NCBI GenBank assembly: GCA_964388445.1
Contig: CAYMAI010000005.1
Coordinates: forward strand, 62,001 to 126,000
Reading direction: 5' to 3'
DNA: 64,000 bases
Origin: CAYMAI01 sp964388445
GTDB lineage: Bacteria; 4484-113; JAGGVC01
Of the stretch, positions 32,368 through 40,911 are shown in pieces. The stretch's first letter is position 1; each line of letters starts with the position of its first letter. Below the pieces are notes generated by a model, which saw nothing but the letters and a program-made list of their open reading frames with translations, searched no databases and was not told the origin of the DNA. Both the position numbers and the translations under genes were made by a program.

Positions 32368-33225
32368 TTAGTTTCCGCCTTCCGCCGGTGGAGCCGGAGT
32401 GCCGCCTTCGGCAGGCGGCGCTTCGCCGAGCGCACCCTGGTCTTGCATTTGCTTCATCATTTCGTCCATCATCTTCTGATACATTTCCTCCATCGCCTTG
32501 TTGAAGAGCTCGAACTGCTCGTCAATTTTGTCCGTGCGAAGAAGCATGAACGACGCCTCTCCGTTTTCGGATGCGGCAATGAAAACTAGTTTGGCTTTCG
32601 AATCCGTCCAGAAAACCGCGTTTTCGGGCAGTTCGTTCTTTATGCCATCGTCTCTGGGTTCTTCTTCGGCGGGTGGCGCGGCTTCGGCATCTTCACCTTC
32701 CGCAGTTTCCTCGCCTTCGGCAGGAGTTTCGGCCTCCGCGGGCGGTTCGGGGTCGCCGGCATAGAACTTTGTGACCGTCAGAATTTCCGGCACTTCCGGC
32801 GAAGACTCGCCGTACGCGGCCGTGAATTCCTCGATTTTCGCGTTGAACTCCTCATCGGTCAGCGGGCCGGCCTGATAAATGTAAACAACTTCGCCGCCCA
32901 GAATTCCATATCCTTCATGCAGCTTTATTTCCTCGCTTGCGGGCGATGCGGCCGCCATAAGCGGGTTTTCCGCGTCGGGCATTGGGTCTTCGAACTTGTA
33001 GCCGGAGTCTTCGGGATAAAGCGCCTTTACCTCGTCGAAAGTCATTCCGAGCTTGGCTTTGCCGAGCGTAGCGAGCTTGGAGCTTTTGTACGCGTCGGGA
33101 TTGGCCTGCGCGCCGCCGCCGCCGCCCGTTTGAACGCCGCCCTCTTCTCCGGATTCGGGCTGCGGGCACGCCGTCAGCGCAAACGCAAGCACCACAAAAA
33201 AAGCGAGCGTAAGAATCGCTCTCAT
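32368..33225 (-). CDS. lipoprotein, paralog of the next gene downstream (B)
   Basis: 285 residues with the same layout as its neighbour: signal ending A-L-T-A-C, glycine-rich linker, L-G-K-A-K-L-G-M-T-F-D-E-V domain, G-I-L-G-G-E-V-V-Y-I, an E/A/P-rich insert, A-V-F-W-T-D and F-M-L-L-R-T-D-K-I-D-E blocks, and a methionine/glutamine-rich helix before a P-P-A-E-G-G tail. The conserved blocks are nearly identical between the two while linkers differ, so the folded core is under selection. Own promoter and terminator. Function unknown. Confidence 0.75.
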   Translation of the reverse strand: MRAILTLAFFVVLAFALTACPQPESGEEGGVQTGGGGGAQANPDAYKSSKLATLGKAKLGMTFDEVKALYPEDSGYKFEDPMPDAENPLMAAASPASEEIKLHEGYGILGGEVVYIYQAGPLTDEEFNAKIEEFTAAYGESSPEVPEILTVTKFYAGDPEPPAEAETPAEGEETAEGEDAEAAPPAEEEPRDDGIKNELPENAVFWTDSKAKLVFIAASENGEASFMLLRTDKIDEQFELFNKAMEEMYQKMMDEMMKQMQDQGALGEAPPAEGGTPAPPAEGGN

Positions 33226-33281
33226 AAAATGCCTCCAAATCCCGGCTTACCGATGCCGAGCCGTTGCTTAATGAAAGGGGC

Positions 33282-33310
33282 ATTGTGAACGCGTGCCGGA
33301 GAACTGTCAA
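33282..33310 (-). promoter_or_regulatory. promoter TTGACA-17-CACAAT
   Basis: Minus strand: TTGACA (33310-33305), 17-base spacer, CACAAT (33287-33282), leader with a Shine-Dalgarno before ATG at 33225. Confidence 0.65.
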
Positions 33311-33395
33311 GGCGCAAGCCGAAATTTCGCTACCGGCATACCGATTTCGTCGGTTTCCGGCACGAAAAATGCTTTTATTTACCGAAATTCGCCGT

Positions 33396-34421
33396 TCAAG
33401 CCTGCACCTGCGGCTTTTTCGACCGGTTCATTGCCGCGAAAATTGCAATTATTCCGCCGGCGAGCATCGCCGCGGCAATCGCCCACCAGAATTTCACGAC
33501 AATCGTGATTACCGCGACCAGCACGACCGAAATGACAAGACTGATTGCGTAAATGACGCCGCGAGCAAGCCCGCCCGCGACCGGAATTATCTTCGTGAGC
33601 AGCAGTACCGGACCGAGGATCATCGAGAACGAGATGAAAAACAAGAGCGCGGCAATCGCTTTAAGCCCGAAAAATTGCTGCGTTTCTTCCGTGCGCATTT
33701 TGTCGACGACTTCTTCCGGCGCTTTTTGCGAAATCCTGAAAACCTTTCCGCCGGAAATTTCGCCGCCGCTTATTTCGCCGACGACCGTCACGCTTGACGG
33801 AACTTTATAGTACGAAGTGATTTCCCTTAGGTCGTTTCCCGCCGCGGATTTTCCCGCGTCGATTTCGCGCTTGAAACCGGGAATATCGAGCTTGGCGTGC
33901 TCGGGATTGACTGTCAGCCCTCCGAGTTTAAAACTTGCCGCCCCCGTTTTTTCCTCGATAGTTTTCCAGTCGCTTACTTCTTTTTCCTGTTCGATGGTGA
34001 CTTCTTTGTCCACTCCGCCTTCGGTTACGGTTTTCGTAACGTTTTCCTTTACGATTTCGGTCACGTATTCTTGCTTTTCCCACGTGTAAAACAGCACCGC
34101 TTCGTCAACGTTCGGCGCGTCGAGGCGCGCGATAACCTGCGGCTCGCCGGTGACGATTTGCAGCCCGCTCAAACCGGCGGCGTCCGTCGCGGCTACCGGC
34201 GTAAGCTTGGCGACTTCTTTGCTGTGGCGTTCGACGTCGCATGTGCTTACGTAAACCGCCAGCAGGAACAGGACGATTCCCGTGAACACTCCTCTAATCG
34301 CGCCAGCGATGCCGCTTTTTGCGCCTCGAAATGCGCGCGCCGCCGGGTTAGCGCTGCCGAGCACGCGCTCGCCCACGACCCTTTCCGAAATCACACGCTC
34401 CACGCGTTCTCTCTTGGACAT
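33396..34421 (-). CDS. TMEM43-like membrane protein
   Basis: 341 residues. One N-terminal transmembrane helix (about 40-60), a large extracytoplasmic domain (about 60-255) and a C-terminal group of three hydrophobic helices, the architecture of the TMEM43/LUMA family, which also occurs in bacteria. Segments such as W-K-T-I-E-E-K and F-K-L-G-G-L-T-V-N fit it. The ATG at 34421 follows AGGAGA by five bases; the longer frame to 34613 is rejected. Biochemical role in bacteria is not established. Confidence 0.75.
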   Translation of the reverse strand: MSKRERVERVISERVVGERVLGSANPAARAFRGAKSGIAGAIRGVFTGIVLFLLAVYVSTCDVERHSKEVAKLTPVAATDAAGLSGLQIVTGEPQVIARLDAPNVDEAVLFYTWEKQEYVTEIVKENVTKTVTEGGVDKEVTIEQEKEVSDWKTIEEKTGAASFKLGGLTVNPEHAKLDIPGFKREIDAGKSAAGNDLREITSYYKVPSSVTVVGEISGGEISGGKVFRISQKAPEEVVDKMRTEETQQFFGLKAIAALLFFISFSMILGPVLLLTKIIPVAGGLARGVIYAISLVISVVLVAVITIVVKFWWAIAAAMLAGGIIAIFAAMNRSKKPQVQA

Positions 34422-34611
34422 TTCACTCTCCTGAAGAACCGATTTTAGCATTCTAAATCGGCTTTGGTCCGAACGATAGTTTTGAAATTTCGTCCATTCG
34501 ATGTTACTATCCTTTTCGGGGATGGAGTCCCCCTTCAATCGCCTTCGGGCTGATGACTCCTGCTTCCGGCTTGCCGGAGGCTCGAGTAATCTTGGCTTGA
34601 AGGAGGACTTC

Positions 34612-35891
34612 ATGGAAAACGCGTTTGCTTACGCGGCCTTCTGGCTGCTTCTTGCGGTTCTTTCGACCGTAATCGCCAACCACCTGCGGGTGTCGATGGC
34701 TCTCGTGGAAATCGTCGTCGGCGCAATCGCCGCGGCGGTTATCGTCCACTTTTTCGGCGAAGCCTTCGTCGGCACGGATCAGGAATGGTTCAAGTTCGTC
34801 GCCGCGACCGGCGCGGTGCTCCTGACGTTTCTTGCCGGAGCGGAACTCGACCCGGCGACGATGAAACTAAAACTCAAGGAAATATTCGCCGTCGGGCTCG
34901 TGGGCTTTTTCGCTCCGTTCATCGGCTGCGCGCTTATCGCCCGTTTTCTTCTCGGCTGGGACGTTGGTCCAAGCCTTCTCGCCGGCGTCGCGCTTTCGAC
35001 GACTTCGATGGCGGTAGTGTACGCCGTTATGCTCGAATTCGGTTTCAACCGCACGGCGTTCGGCAAGGGAATTCTCGGCGCGTGTTTCGTGAACGACCTC
35101 GGACGGTCCTCGCTTTGGGAATTATTTTCTCCCCGTTTACGGCGAAAACAGCCGTGTTCGTTTCGGCCTGCGCCGTCGCGTTCGTCACGATGCCGTTCAT
35201 TACAGCCAAGCTGACCGAGCTTTACGGCAACAAAACCGCCGCCATTCGAACGAAGTGGATTTTGTTCGTTTTGTTCGCGCTCGGCGCGCTCGCTCTGTGG
35301 TCGGGCAGCGAAGCGGTTTTACCGGCATACATTGTAGGCATGGTCCTTGCGGGTACGATTAGCCGCGACCACTTTTTCATACGGCGGCTTCGCACGCTAA
35401 CCATCGGTTTTCTTACGCCGTTTTATTTTCTGCGCGCCGGCTCGCTCGTGTCCCTTCCAGCAATCGCCGGCGCGCCGCTAGTTCTTCTCGCGCTTTTCGC
35501 CGGAAAGGTAGTTTCGAAAATCTTCGGGCTGTTTCCCGCCGTAGCGCTGTTTCGCAAGGATAGGCGCGAGCGGTGGTACTACACGCTCTTGATGTCCACC
35601 GGGCTGACTTTCGGAACGATTTCGGCTTTGTACGGATATTCGCATGGAATCGTGACACGCGAGCAGTACACTTATCTAGTAACTGTGGTTATCGCGAGCG
35701 CAGTTATCCCCACGCTGATCGCGAATTTCGCATTCCTGCCGAAGCATCTCATCCCGTCAGCGCCGATGGCAGCCGAGGAAATTCCGCAGCTAGACACTCA
35801 AGACGAACACGTAGCCGATTTCGGTATAAATGGAAATGCCGGCGGCAAAATAGGAAATCGCGGCGCGAATAACGATACCGGCAAGTCCTAA
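34612..35891 (+). pseudogene. cation:proton antiporter (CPA family) split by a one-base frameshift
   Basis: The start (ATG 34612, strong AAGGAGGA) and first half are a good monovalent cation/proton antiporter: helices, then F-L-A-G-A-E-L-D and G-V-A-L-S-T-T-S-M-A-V-V-Y. At 35101-35104 the frame breaks just after F-V-N-D-L-G. The next frame continues T-V-L-A-L-G-I-I-F-S-P-F and runs to 35891 with the remaining helices. A single missing base restores one protein of about 425 residues with the expected N-D motif, so this is a recent mutation or a sequencing/assembly error. The stop overlaps the convergent phosphohexomutase stop by four bases. Confidence 0.82.
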
Positions 35892-37327
35892 ACTTCCGCG
35901 GTCGCTTCGATCCACCGCGACGATTTTTCGTCCAGCGCGTCAAGCGATTCCGCGTCCGGCGCTTCCAGGTATACGCGCACGACCGGCTCGGTGCCGCTCG
36001 GCCGCATCGCAATCGAGCGCCCGCCTTCGAGCGCGAATTTCACGCCGTCAATCGTTACGACGCCATTCACCGGCACACCCCAAAGCTCGCCGCCGCGCTC
36101 GCGAAAATGCTCCGCCAGCGCATTCGCCTGCTCCATTACTTCGGTCTTCCCTTCCTGAGTAAGGTGCAAATCGTTCCGTCTGAAAAAACTCGCACCGTAT
36201 TCCGCAAAGATTTCGGCCCGCAGTTTGCCCAAATCGCCGCCCGTCATCACCGCTGCCGCTTCGCACGCGAGAATGTTCGCGAGAATGCCGTCTTTTTCCG
36301 GCACGTGGCCCGCCATGCTGAATCCGCCGGATTCTTCGCCGCCGCAAAGCGCTCCCTTGCGCAACTCGTCGCCGACATATTTGAATCCGACCGGCGTTTC
36401 GATTAGCTCCAGGCCGTTCGCCGCGGCAATGCGGTCGAGCAGCGACGTAGTGACGACGGTGCGCACAATCGGCCCGCGCTTGCCCTTATGTCGTATCAGA
36501 TAATGCGCGATAATCGGGATAAGCTGGTTTGCGGTCATAAATCCGCCCGATGCGTCGAAAGCTGCGAATCGGTCGCTGTCGCCGTCGGTTGCGATTCCCG
36601 CGCCGAAACCGCCGTCCACCACTTCTTTTCGCATCGGTTCGAGAATTTTCTCATTCGGGTCGGGCATTTCGCCGCCGAACAGCACGTCGCGATTTCCGTT
36701 TATCACTTTTACGCCGACGCCGTGCCTGCGCAAATATTCGTCCAGCCAACCCGCGCCCGTCGCCCAAAGCGGGTTGTACAAAATTTTCATTCCCGCTTTC
36801 GCTATTTCGCCGGCGCTTGTCAGCGTGTCCAGTTGCGCGAAGTAATCTTCCTTTGCGTCGAAAGTCTCCGAAAACTCGCCGCGCGCCGCCTGCGCGTCGA
36901 ACCCTTCCGCCCGCAGTTCGCGAATGTGCGCGGTAATCGAATCCGTGGTTTCGGGCAGCGCCGGCCCGCCGTAGTCCATAATGAACTTGAACCCGTTGTA
37001 GTAATACGGATTGTGGCTCGCCGTGAATTGAATCGCCCCCGCCGCGGCGTAATGCACCGCGCCGAACGCTATTGCGGGCGTGGGCACGGGCGCGGCCGCC
37101 ACCTTCGGTTTGAACCCCGCGGCTTTCAAACGATGCGCCGCGGCGTGCGCGAATTCCCTTGCGAGAAACCGGGTGTCGTAACCTATGAGGACGAGCGAGC
37201 CGCCTTTACCCTCGCTGATTAAATGCTTCGCGACCGCCTCGGTCGCGAGTAGAACGTTCGCGTATGTAAAGTCGTACGCGGTTATCCCGCGCCATCCGTC
37301 CGTACCGAATTTGATTTGCTCCGCCAC
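35888..37327 (-). CDS. alpha-D-phosphohexomutase (phosphoglucomutase/phosphomannomutase)
   Basis: 479 residues with all four family signatures: catalytic phosphoserine loop T-A-S-H-N-P, metal loop D-G-D-S-D-R, sugar loop G-E-E-S-G-G, phosphate loop R-P-S-G-T-E-P. Interconverts hexose 1- and 6-phosphates for envelope sugar or glycogen synthesis; G-E-E-S-G-G suits glucose and mannose, and a preference cannot be set. GTG at 37327 is the start: GGAGGCG lies upstream, and F-G-T-D-G-W-R-G, the usual N-terminus, follows at once. Confidence 0.93.
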   Translation of the reverse strand: MAEQIKFGTDGWRGITAYDFTYANVLLATEAVAKHLISEGKGGSLVLIGYDTRFLAREFAHAAAHRLKAAGFKPKVAAAPVPTPAIAFGAVHYAAAGAIQFTASHNPYYYNGFKFIMDYGGPALPETTDSITAHIRELRAEGFDAQAARGEFSETFDAKEDYFAQLDTLTSAGEIAKAGMKILYNPLWATGAGWLDEYLRRHGVGVKVINGNRDVLFGGEMPDPNEKILEPMRKEVVDGGFGAGIATDGDSDRFAAFDASGGFMTANQLIPIIAHYLIRHKGKRGPIVRTVVTTSLLDRIAAANGLELIETPVGFKYVGDELRKGALCGGEESGGFSMAGHVPEKDGILANILACEAAAVMTGGDLGKLRAEIFAEYGASFFRRNDLHLTQEGKTEVMEQANALAEHFRERGGELWGVPVNGVVTIDGVKFALEGGRSIAMRPSGTEPVVRVYLEAPDAESLDALDEKSSRWIEATAEV

Positions 37328-37622
37328 GCTCGCGCCTCCGGCTAAAGCCCGATTGTAGCGCATCGCGGCGGAGTTGAGTTAGGCTTCACTAACCCATTTT
37401 CATCATCGGCGATCAGTACGGCAAGCCGAAAGTAGCCGTTGCCGCGCGTATGGTGGGCAAATTCGCACACATCATGCGGATATTAGAGGGATCAAAAATT
37501 GAACAAGTCATTCAACTTAGGATTCAGCCTACTGCACGTTGGCACAAACTACATGGATGCATCTCGGAAGCATCCGTGTCATCATACCATCCGCGCATTC
37601 AACTTCTGATGTCGCAATTTAC
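37328..37622. other. intergenic region
   Basis: Holds a GGATGC/GCATCC hairpin (about 37555-37575), possibly ending the minus-strand gene that stops at 37623. A short plus frame near 37400-37500 reads Y-G-K-P-K-V-A-V-A-A-R, faintly like the C-terminus of IS110-type transposases; too short to call. Confidence 0.3.
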
Positions 37623-38159
37623 CTACTCCTCTTCAACATCAGGCAAAAACAAAGGGCGGTAGTAAATGGTGCCGTTCAGATTCACTTTCTCCATCTTATT
37701 CGCGAACTTCCAGCCGTAAGTATCCATTCCGAATTTCTTTTTGGGGCCGTCAACCGCGCCCGACCCGTTCACTTTGGAGATTGTTGCTGTTTGGTCGTTG
37801 TCCTCGTTTGCGTCGATGTAAAGCACCGGGCCTGTGGGCGCTTGCTGGTCAAGCTGAAGTACCGCAAGATCCGACTCGTCGTCGTGCTGCTGCATCGCGG
37901 TGCGGGCTTTGATGATTGTGATCGACGGAATCGCGTCGAACCCGAACAGCGTTCTGTCTTCCGAGAACCAAGCGTAGATCGACGCGAAAAGGTTTGCCGT
38001 GCGGATCACAAGGCCGTGCCACGGATTCTGCGCAGTTCCGACGGAATTTTTGCCCGATCCCGGAGTATCAGGATTCGGGATAATGTTGCAGTCCTGTACA
38101 GCATCTTCCGGCTGAATGTTTGCAATAGAGCCAGTATCCTGCCATTTTCTTTCTGCCAT
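37623..38159 (-). CDS. uncharacterised protein
   Basis: 178 residues, no signal peptide or membrane helix. Lower G+C than the neighbours. Rich in D, N, Q and T, with Q-N-P-W-H-G-L-V-I-R-T and Y-G-W-K-F-A-N-K blocks, suggesting a beta-structured soluble or virion-like protein. A strong AGGAGGTGATAG lies upstream; the ATG at 38159 fits best. No family recognised. It follows the PKD lipoprotein gene by 40 bases and may be its co-transcribed partner. Confidence 0.55.
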   Translation of the reverse strand: MAERKWQDTGSIANIQPEDAVQDCNIIPNPDTPGSGKNSVGTAQNPWHGLVIRTANLFASIYAWFSEDRTLFGFDAIPSITIIKARTAMQQHDDESDLAVLQLDQQAPTGPVLYIDANEDNDQTATISKVNGSGAVDGPKKKFGMDTYGWKFANKMEKVNLNGTIYYRPLFLPDVEEE

Positions 38160-38199
38160 AATTTCTATCACCTCCTTTTTTTAGAATTTCTAATACCGT

Positions 38200-40767
38200 T
38201 TAGCCAAGCTGCTTCGATGCGTAAAAGTAGTAAACCCCTTCCTCGTCGGTTTCTGCACTGAACACAATGTGTAACATTCCTTCGTTTGATATCGCAGAAC
38301 TGATTCCGTTAATGTATCGCTCCGAATCAACGTCCTCGACTTGACTGAACGACAGCGCTTCGTTCGACCACCCCGCACCGTCGTAATATAAGACTCTGAG
38401 AACGCGATTTTGTTTCACCCAAAAAGCGACGGAAAGAAAATTCCCGTTCGCGGCGGTCGAGATGTCCTTCGAGAATCCGGCGGGGTCTCCAACCGGCACT
38501 ATATCCTCGCTCTCCCAGATTCCGCCGCGCTCTATAAAGAATCTTACGCCGCCGGAAACGCCCGAACCGTCAGCGTACGACGCGACAACGGCGTAGTTTC
38601 CGTCAATCACGTGAAGCTTTGCCCTGTCGAAAAGCGTCAATCCCGGCGGCACTCCGACGAGCCGGCTCGACCATTCGTCTTCCTTCTTTTCGGTAAGCCA
38701 AATACTGCCATAAGTTGAAACACAGGCTATTCTATCGCCGTCAACAATTAGGTCGTAAATTCGTGGATTCGGTAAGGGTATTTCCTCGTAAGTCCAGACT
38801 GCTCCGTTGAACTGCGCCAGATAACGCGGCCAGCGGCCCGTAGCTGGGGACTTCGCGCGCAGGACAGCAACATATCCATTTTCGCCTGCGGTCCGCGCTT
38901 TTACGATTACCGTGCTTGATGTGAATGGAACATTGGGATCGGGAACTGCGGTAACGGCGCCCATTGGTGAAATCTCCTCAAACAATTTTTCTGGATCGTT
39001 CGCTGCTGGCGCCAATGCTAGTTTTCCTATGTAAATGGTGATTGTTCCGTTGGATTTTACCCCGGCATACTGAACATACGTACTATCTGCCCTACTACCA
39101 GAGTTCTCAGTATAATTCGAGCGTTGCCATGCATGTTCGTGCGAGGGAAAAAAAACTGCCTTCCTTCCTGAACTTCCGGCTCCACTTACGAAGGCAGGAA
39201 TGGAAATCGGGAAAATGAACGCGTCGAATAGAACGAAAATCGCGCTGGTTGCTTCGGGAAAAAGAGTCCTGTCGCTTACGCTCGTCACCTGCCATCCTTC
39301 CGCGGGATACGTAGTGACGAGCGGGGTTTCCGCAGTCCCCACTTGCCCCGCCTCGTCGGTCACTCGCAGCGTCGCTTTCCAAAGTCCGCCTTCGTAAGTA
39401 TGAACCGCGTTTGCGGGTACTTCGCTTTCCCAGTCGTACGTCCCATCGGTCTCGAAATCCCATTCGTATTTCACGATCGCGCCGTTCGGGCTGTACGACA
39501 GATTCGATAGAAACGTCACTTCGAGCGGAGCGTCGCCGCCTAGGGGCCACGCCTGCGCAATCGCGACCGGCGGCTGCAATGGCTGGCCCGGCACGTAATA
39601 CTTGAAATCGCGTATCGCCGTTCCGTACTCGTTCGTAACAGTGAGCCTGCCGTCATACCAGCCGATAGAGCCGAGCGTCACGGTCGGAAGCGCGTCGTTC
39701 GTGATATTCGGCTCAGCGCCGCCGCCGAAGTTCCATTCGTAAAATCTCGGATGCGTCCCCGTCACCACCGCGCTGAAAAGCACGAAATCGCCGCTTACGC
39801 CGGTTGGCAGATTAATGCCGTATATCACGGGCGCGACCGTCGTTATCACAGCGGCGAGGTTCGAGCGCTCGCCTATCGAGCCGTCCTTCCCCACCGCGCG
39901 CACGCCGACAAGGTTTCTCGCGCCGCCGGGCAGCATCTGCTCGAACCGAACCGGAAACGTTTTGTCCGTTGGCATAATGATTCTGAAAAGCTCGATCCAT
40001 TCGCCGTCCGGCGCGGTCGCGCTGTCCGCGCTCACGACCGCATATTCGACGACGTCGTTTAAGTAATTGAGCGCGATCGGCGTTACGTCGCTGATTCCTA
40101 TTTCGCCGTTTTTATCGCCGTCTATCCACGCGAGCCTGTGATTTTCCAGCCCTTCAGGAGTTTCGATATCGCCGGTGGGTTTTCCCTCGCCGTCGTATTC
40201 GATCGTTTTGCCGAAGTTCAGCGCGATTGCGGTTATATCCGCGATGCCGACTTCGCCCGAAAGGTCGTAGTCGCCAAGGTTTTTGTACGTCCACGAGATA
40301 AGCCCGGTTGCGGAATCGAATTTGAAATCGTCAACGCGCCCGGCGTCTTGTTTGGGCGCGGCATTTGCGGTGCGATTCGATTGCGCGCGTTCGAGTTCGA
40401 TAATGAACGCTTTCCCCAGCGCATCCCAAACCATTTCATCCGCGCCGTCCGGAATTTCCGCGGATTCGATTTCCGCCTTGACCGCGGATAAATCGAACGG
40501 TTTCCCCCGCCACGCGGCGTTACCGGCATATTCCCCGCCCGTATTTTTATCGCCCATTTCTTGCGGGCGCATGCCATGCGCCCCTACACTAGAATCCGCG
40601 CCTTCCCCGCCGCCGTGCGCCCCTACATTCGTCCCGCCGCCGTCAGCGCGCGTAAAACGCGAGTCGCAGGACGAAATGAAAACGGGGAATGCGAATAGAA
40701 TCAGGGCGGCAAGAGCCGCGACGATTATGAAAACGCCAACGATACGAAATGAAAACGATGATTTCAT
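38200..40767 (-). CDS. large lipoprotein with dockerin-like calcium repeats and a PKD domain
   Basis: 855 residues. Signal with I-S-S-C as lipobox near residue 34 and a glycine-rich linker. Two dockerin-type calcium loops follow (D-Y-D-L-S-G-E-V-G-I-A-D-I-T, about residue 166, and D-G-D-K-N-G-E-I-G-I-S-D-V-T, about 216), with I-A-L-N-F-G and I-A-L-N-Y-L helices. A fibronectin-like stretch leads to a PKD domain (Y-E-W-D-F-E-T-D-G, about 440), and the last 350 residues resemble a WD/YVTN-like beta-propeller. Likely surface-exposed. The dockerin pair is internal rather than terminal, so attachment to a cohesin is doubtful. Confidence 0.75.
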   Translation of the reverse strand: MKSSFSFRIVGVFIIVAALAALILFAFPVFISSCDSRFTRADGGGTNVGAHGGGEGADSSVGAHGMRPQEMGDKNTGGEYAGNAAWRGKPFDLSAVKAEIESAEIPDGADEMVWDALGKAFIIELERAQSNRTANAAPKQDAGRVDDFKFDSATGLISWTYKNLGDYDLSGEVGIADITAIALNFGKTIEYDGEGKPTGDIETPEGLENHRLAWIDGDKNGEIGISDVTPIALNYLNDVVEYAVVSADSATAPDGEWIELFRIIMPTDKTFPVRFEQMLPGGARNLVGVRAVGKDGSIGERSNLAAVITTVAPVIYGINLPTGVSGDFVLFSAVVTGTHPRFYEWNFGGGAEPNITNDALPTVTLGSIGWYDGRLTVTNEYGTAIRDFKYYVPGQPLQPPVAIAQAWPLGGDAPLEVTFLSNLSYSPNGAIVKYEWDFETDGTYDWESEVPANAVHTYEGGLWKATLRVTDEAGQVGTAETPLVTTYPAEGWQVTSVSDRTLFPEATSAIFVLFDAFIFPISIPAFVSGAGSSGRKAVFFPSHEHAWQRSNYTENSGSRADSTYVQYAGVKSNGTITIYIGKLALAPAANDPEKLFEEISPMGAVTAVPDPNVPFTSSTVIVKARTAGENGYVAVLRAKSPATGRWPRYLAQFNGAVWTYEEIPLPNPRIYDLIVDGDRIACVSTYGSIWLTEKKEDEWSSRLVGVPPGLTLFDRAKLHVIDGNYAVVASYADGSGVSGGVRFFIERGGIWESEDIVPVGDPAGFSKDISTAANGNFLSVAFWVKQNRVLRVLYYDGAGWSNEALSFSQVEDVDSERYINGISSAISNEGMLHIVFSAETDEEGVYYFYASKQLG

Positions 40768-40899
40768 TTCCTAAACCTCCACCAAAAAATGAATGATTTC
40801 GCCGCGCCATCCCCGTGACTTGGCGGCCAATTCAACACTTAGCCTTCTCGAAGCGATTATACCTGAATAAATCCGCTTACGCAAAAAAATTCCAACGGC

Positions 40900-40905
40900 T
40901 ATAAT
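40900..40905 (+). promoter_or_regulatory. consensus -10 TATAAT of the cyclase gene
   Basis: TATAAT, exactly six bases, GTG at 40912. Confidence 0.65.
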
Positions 40906-40911
40906 CCCGCC

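Noticed and set aside
37400..37500. Possible IS110-type transposase remnant
   Set aside because: About 25 residues of weak resemblance, no terminal repeats, no other transposase pieces.
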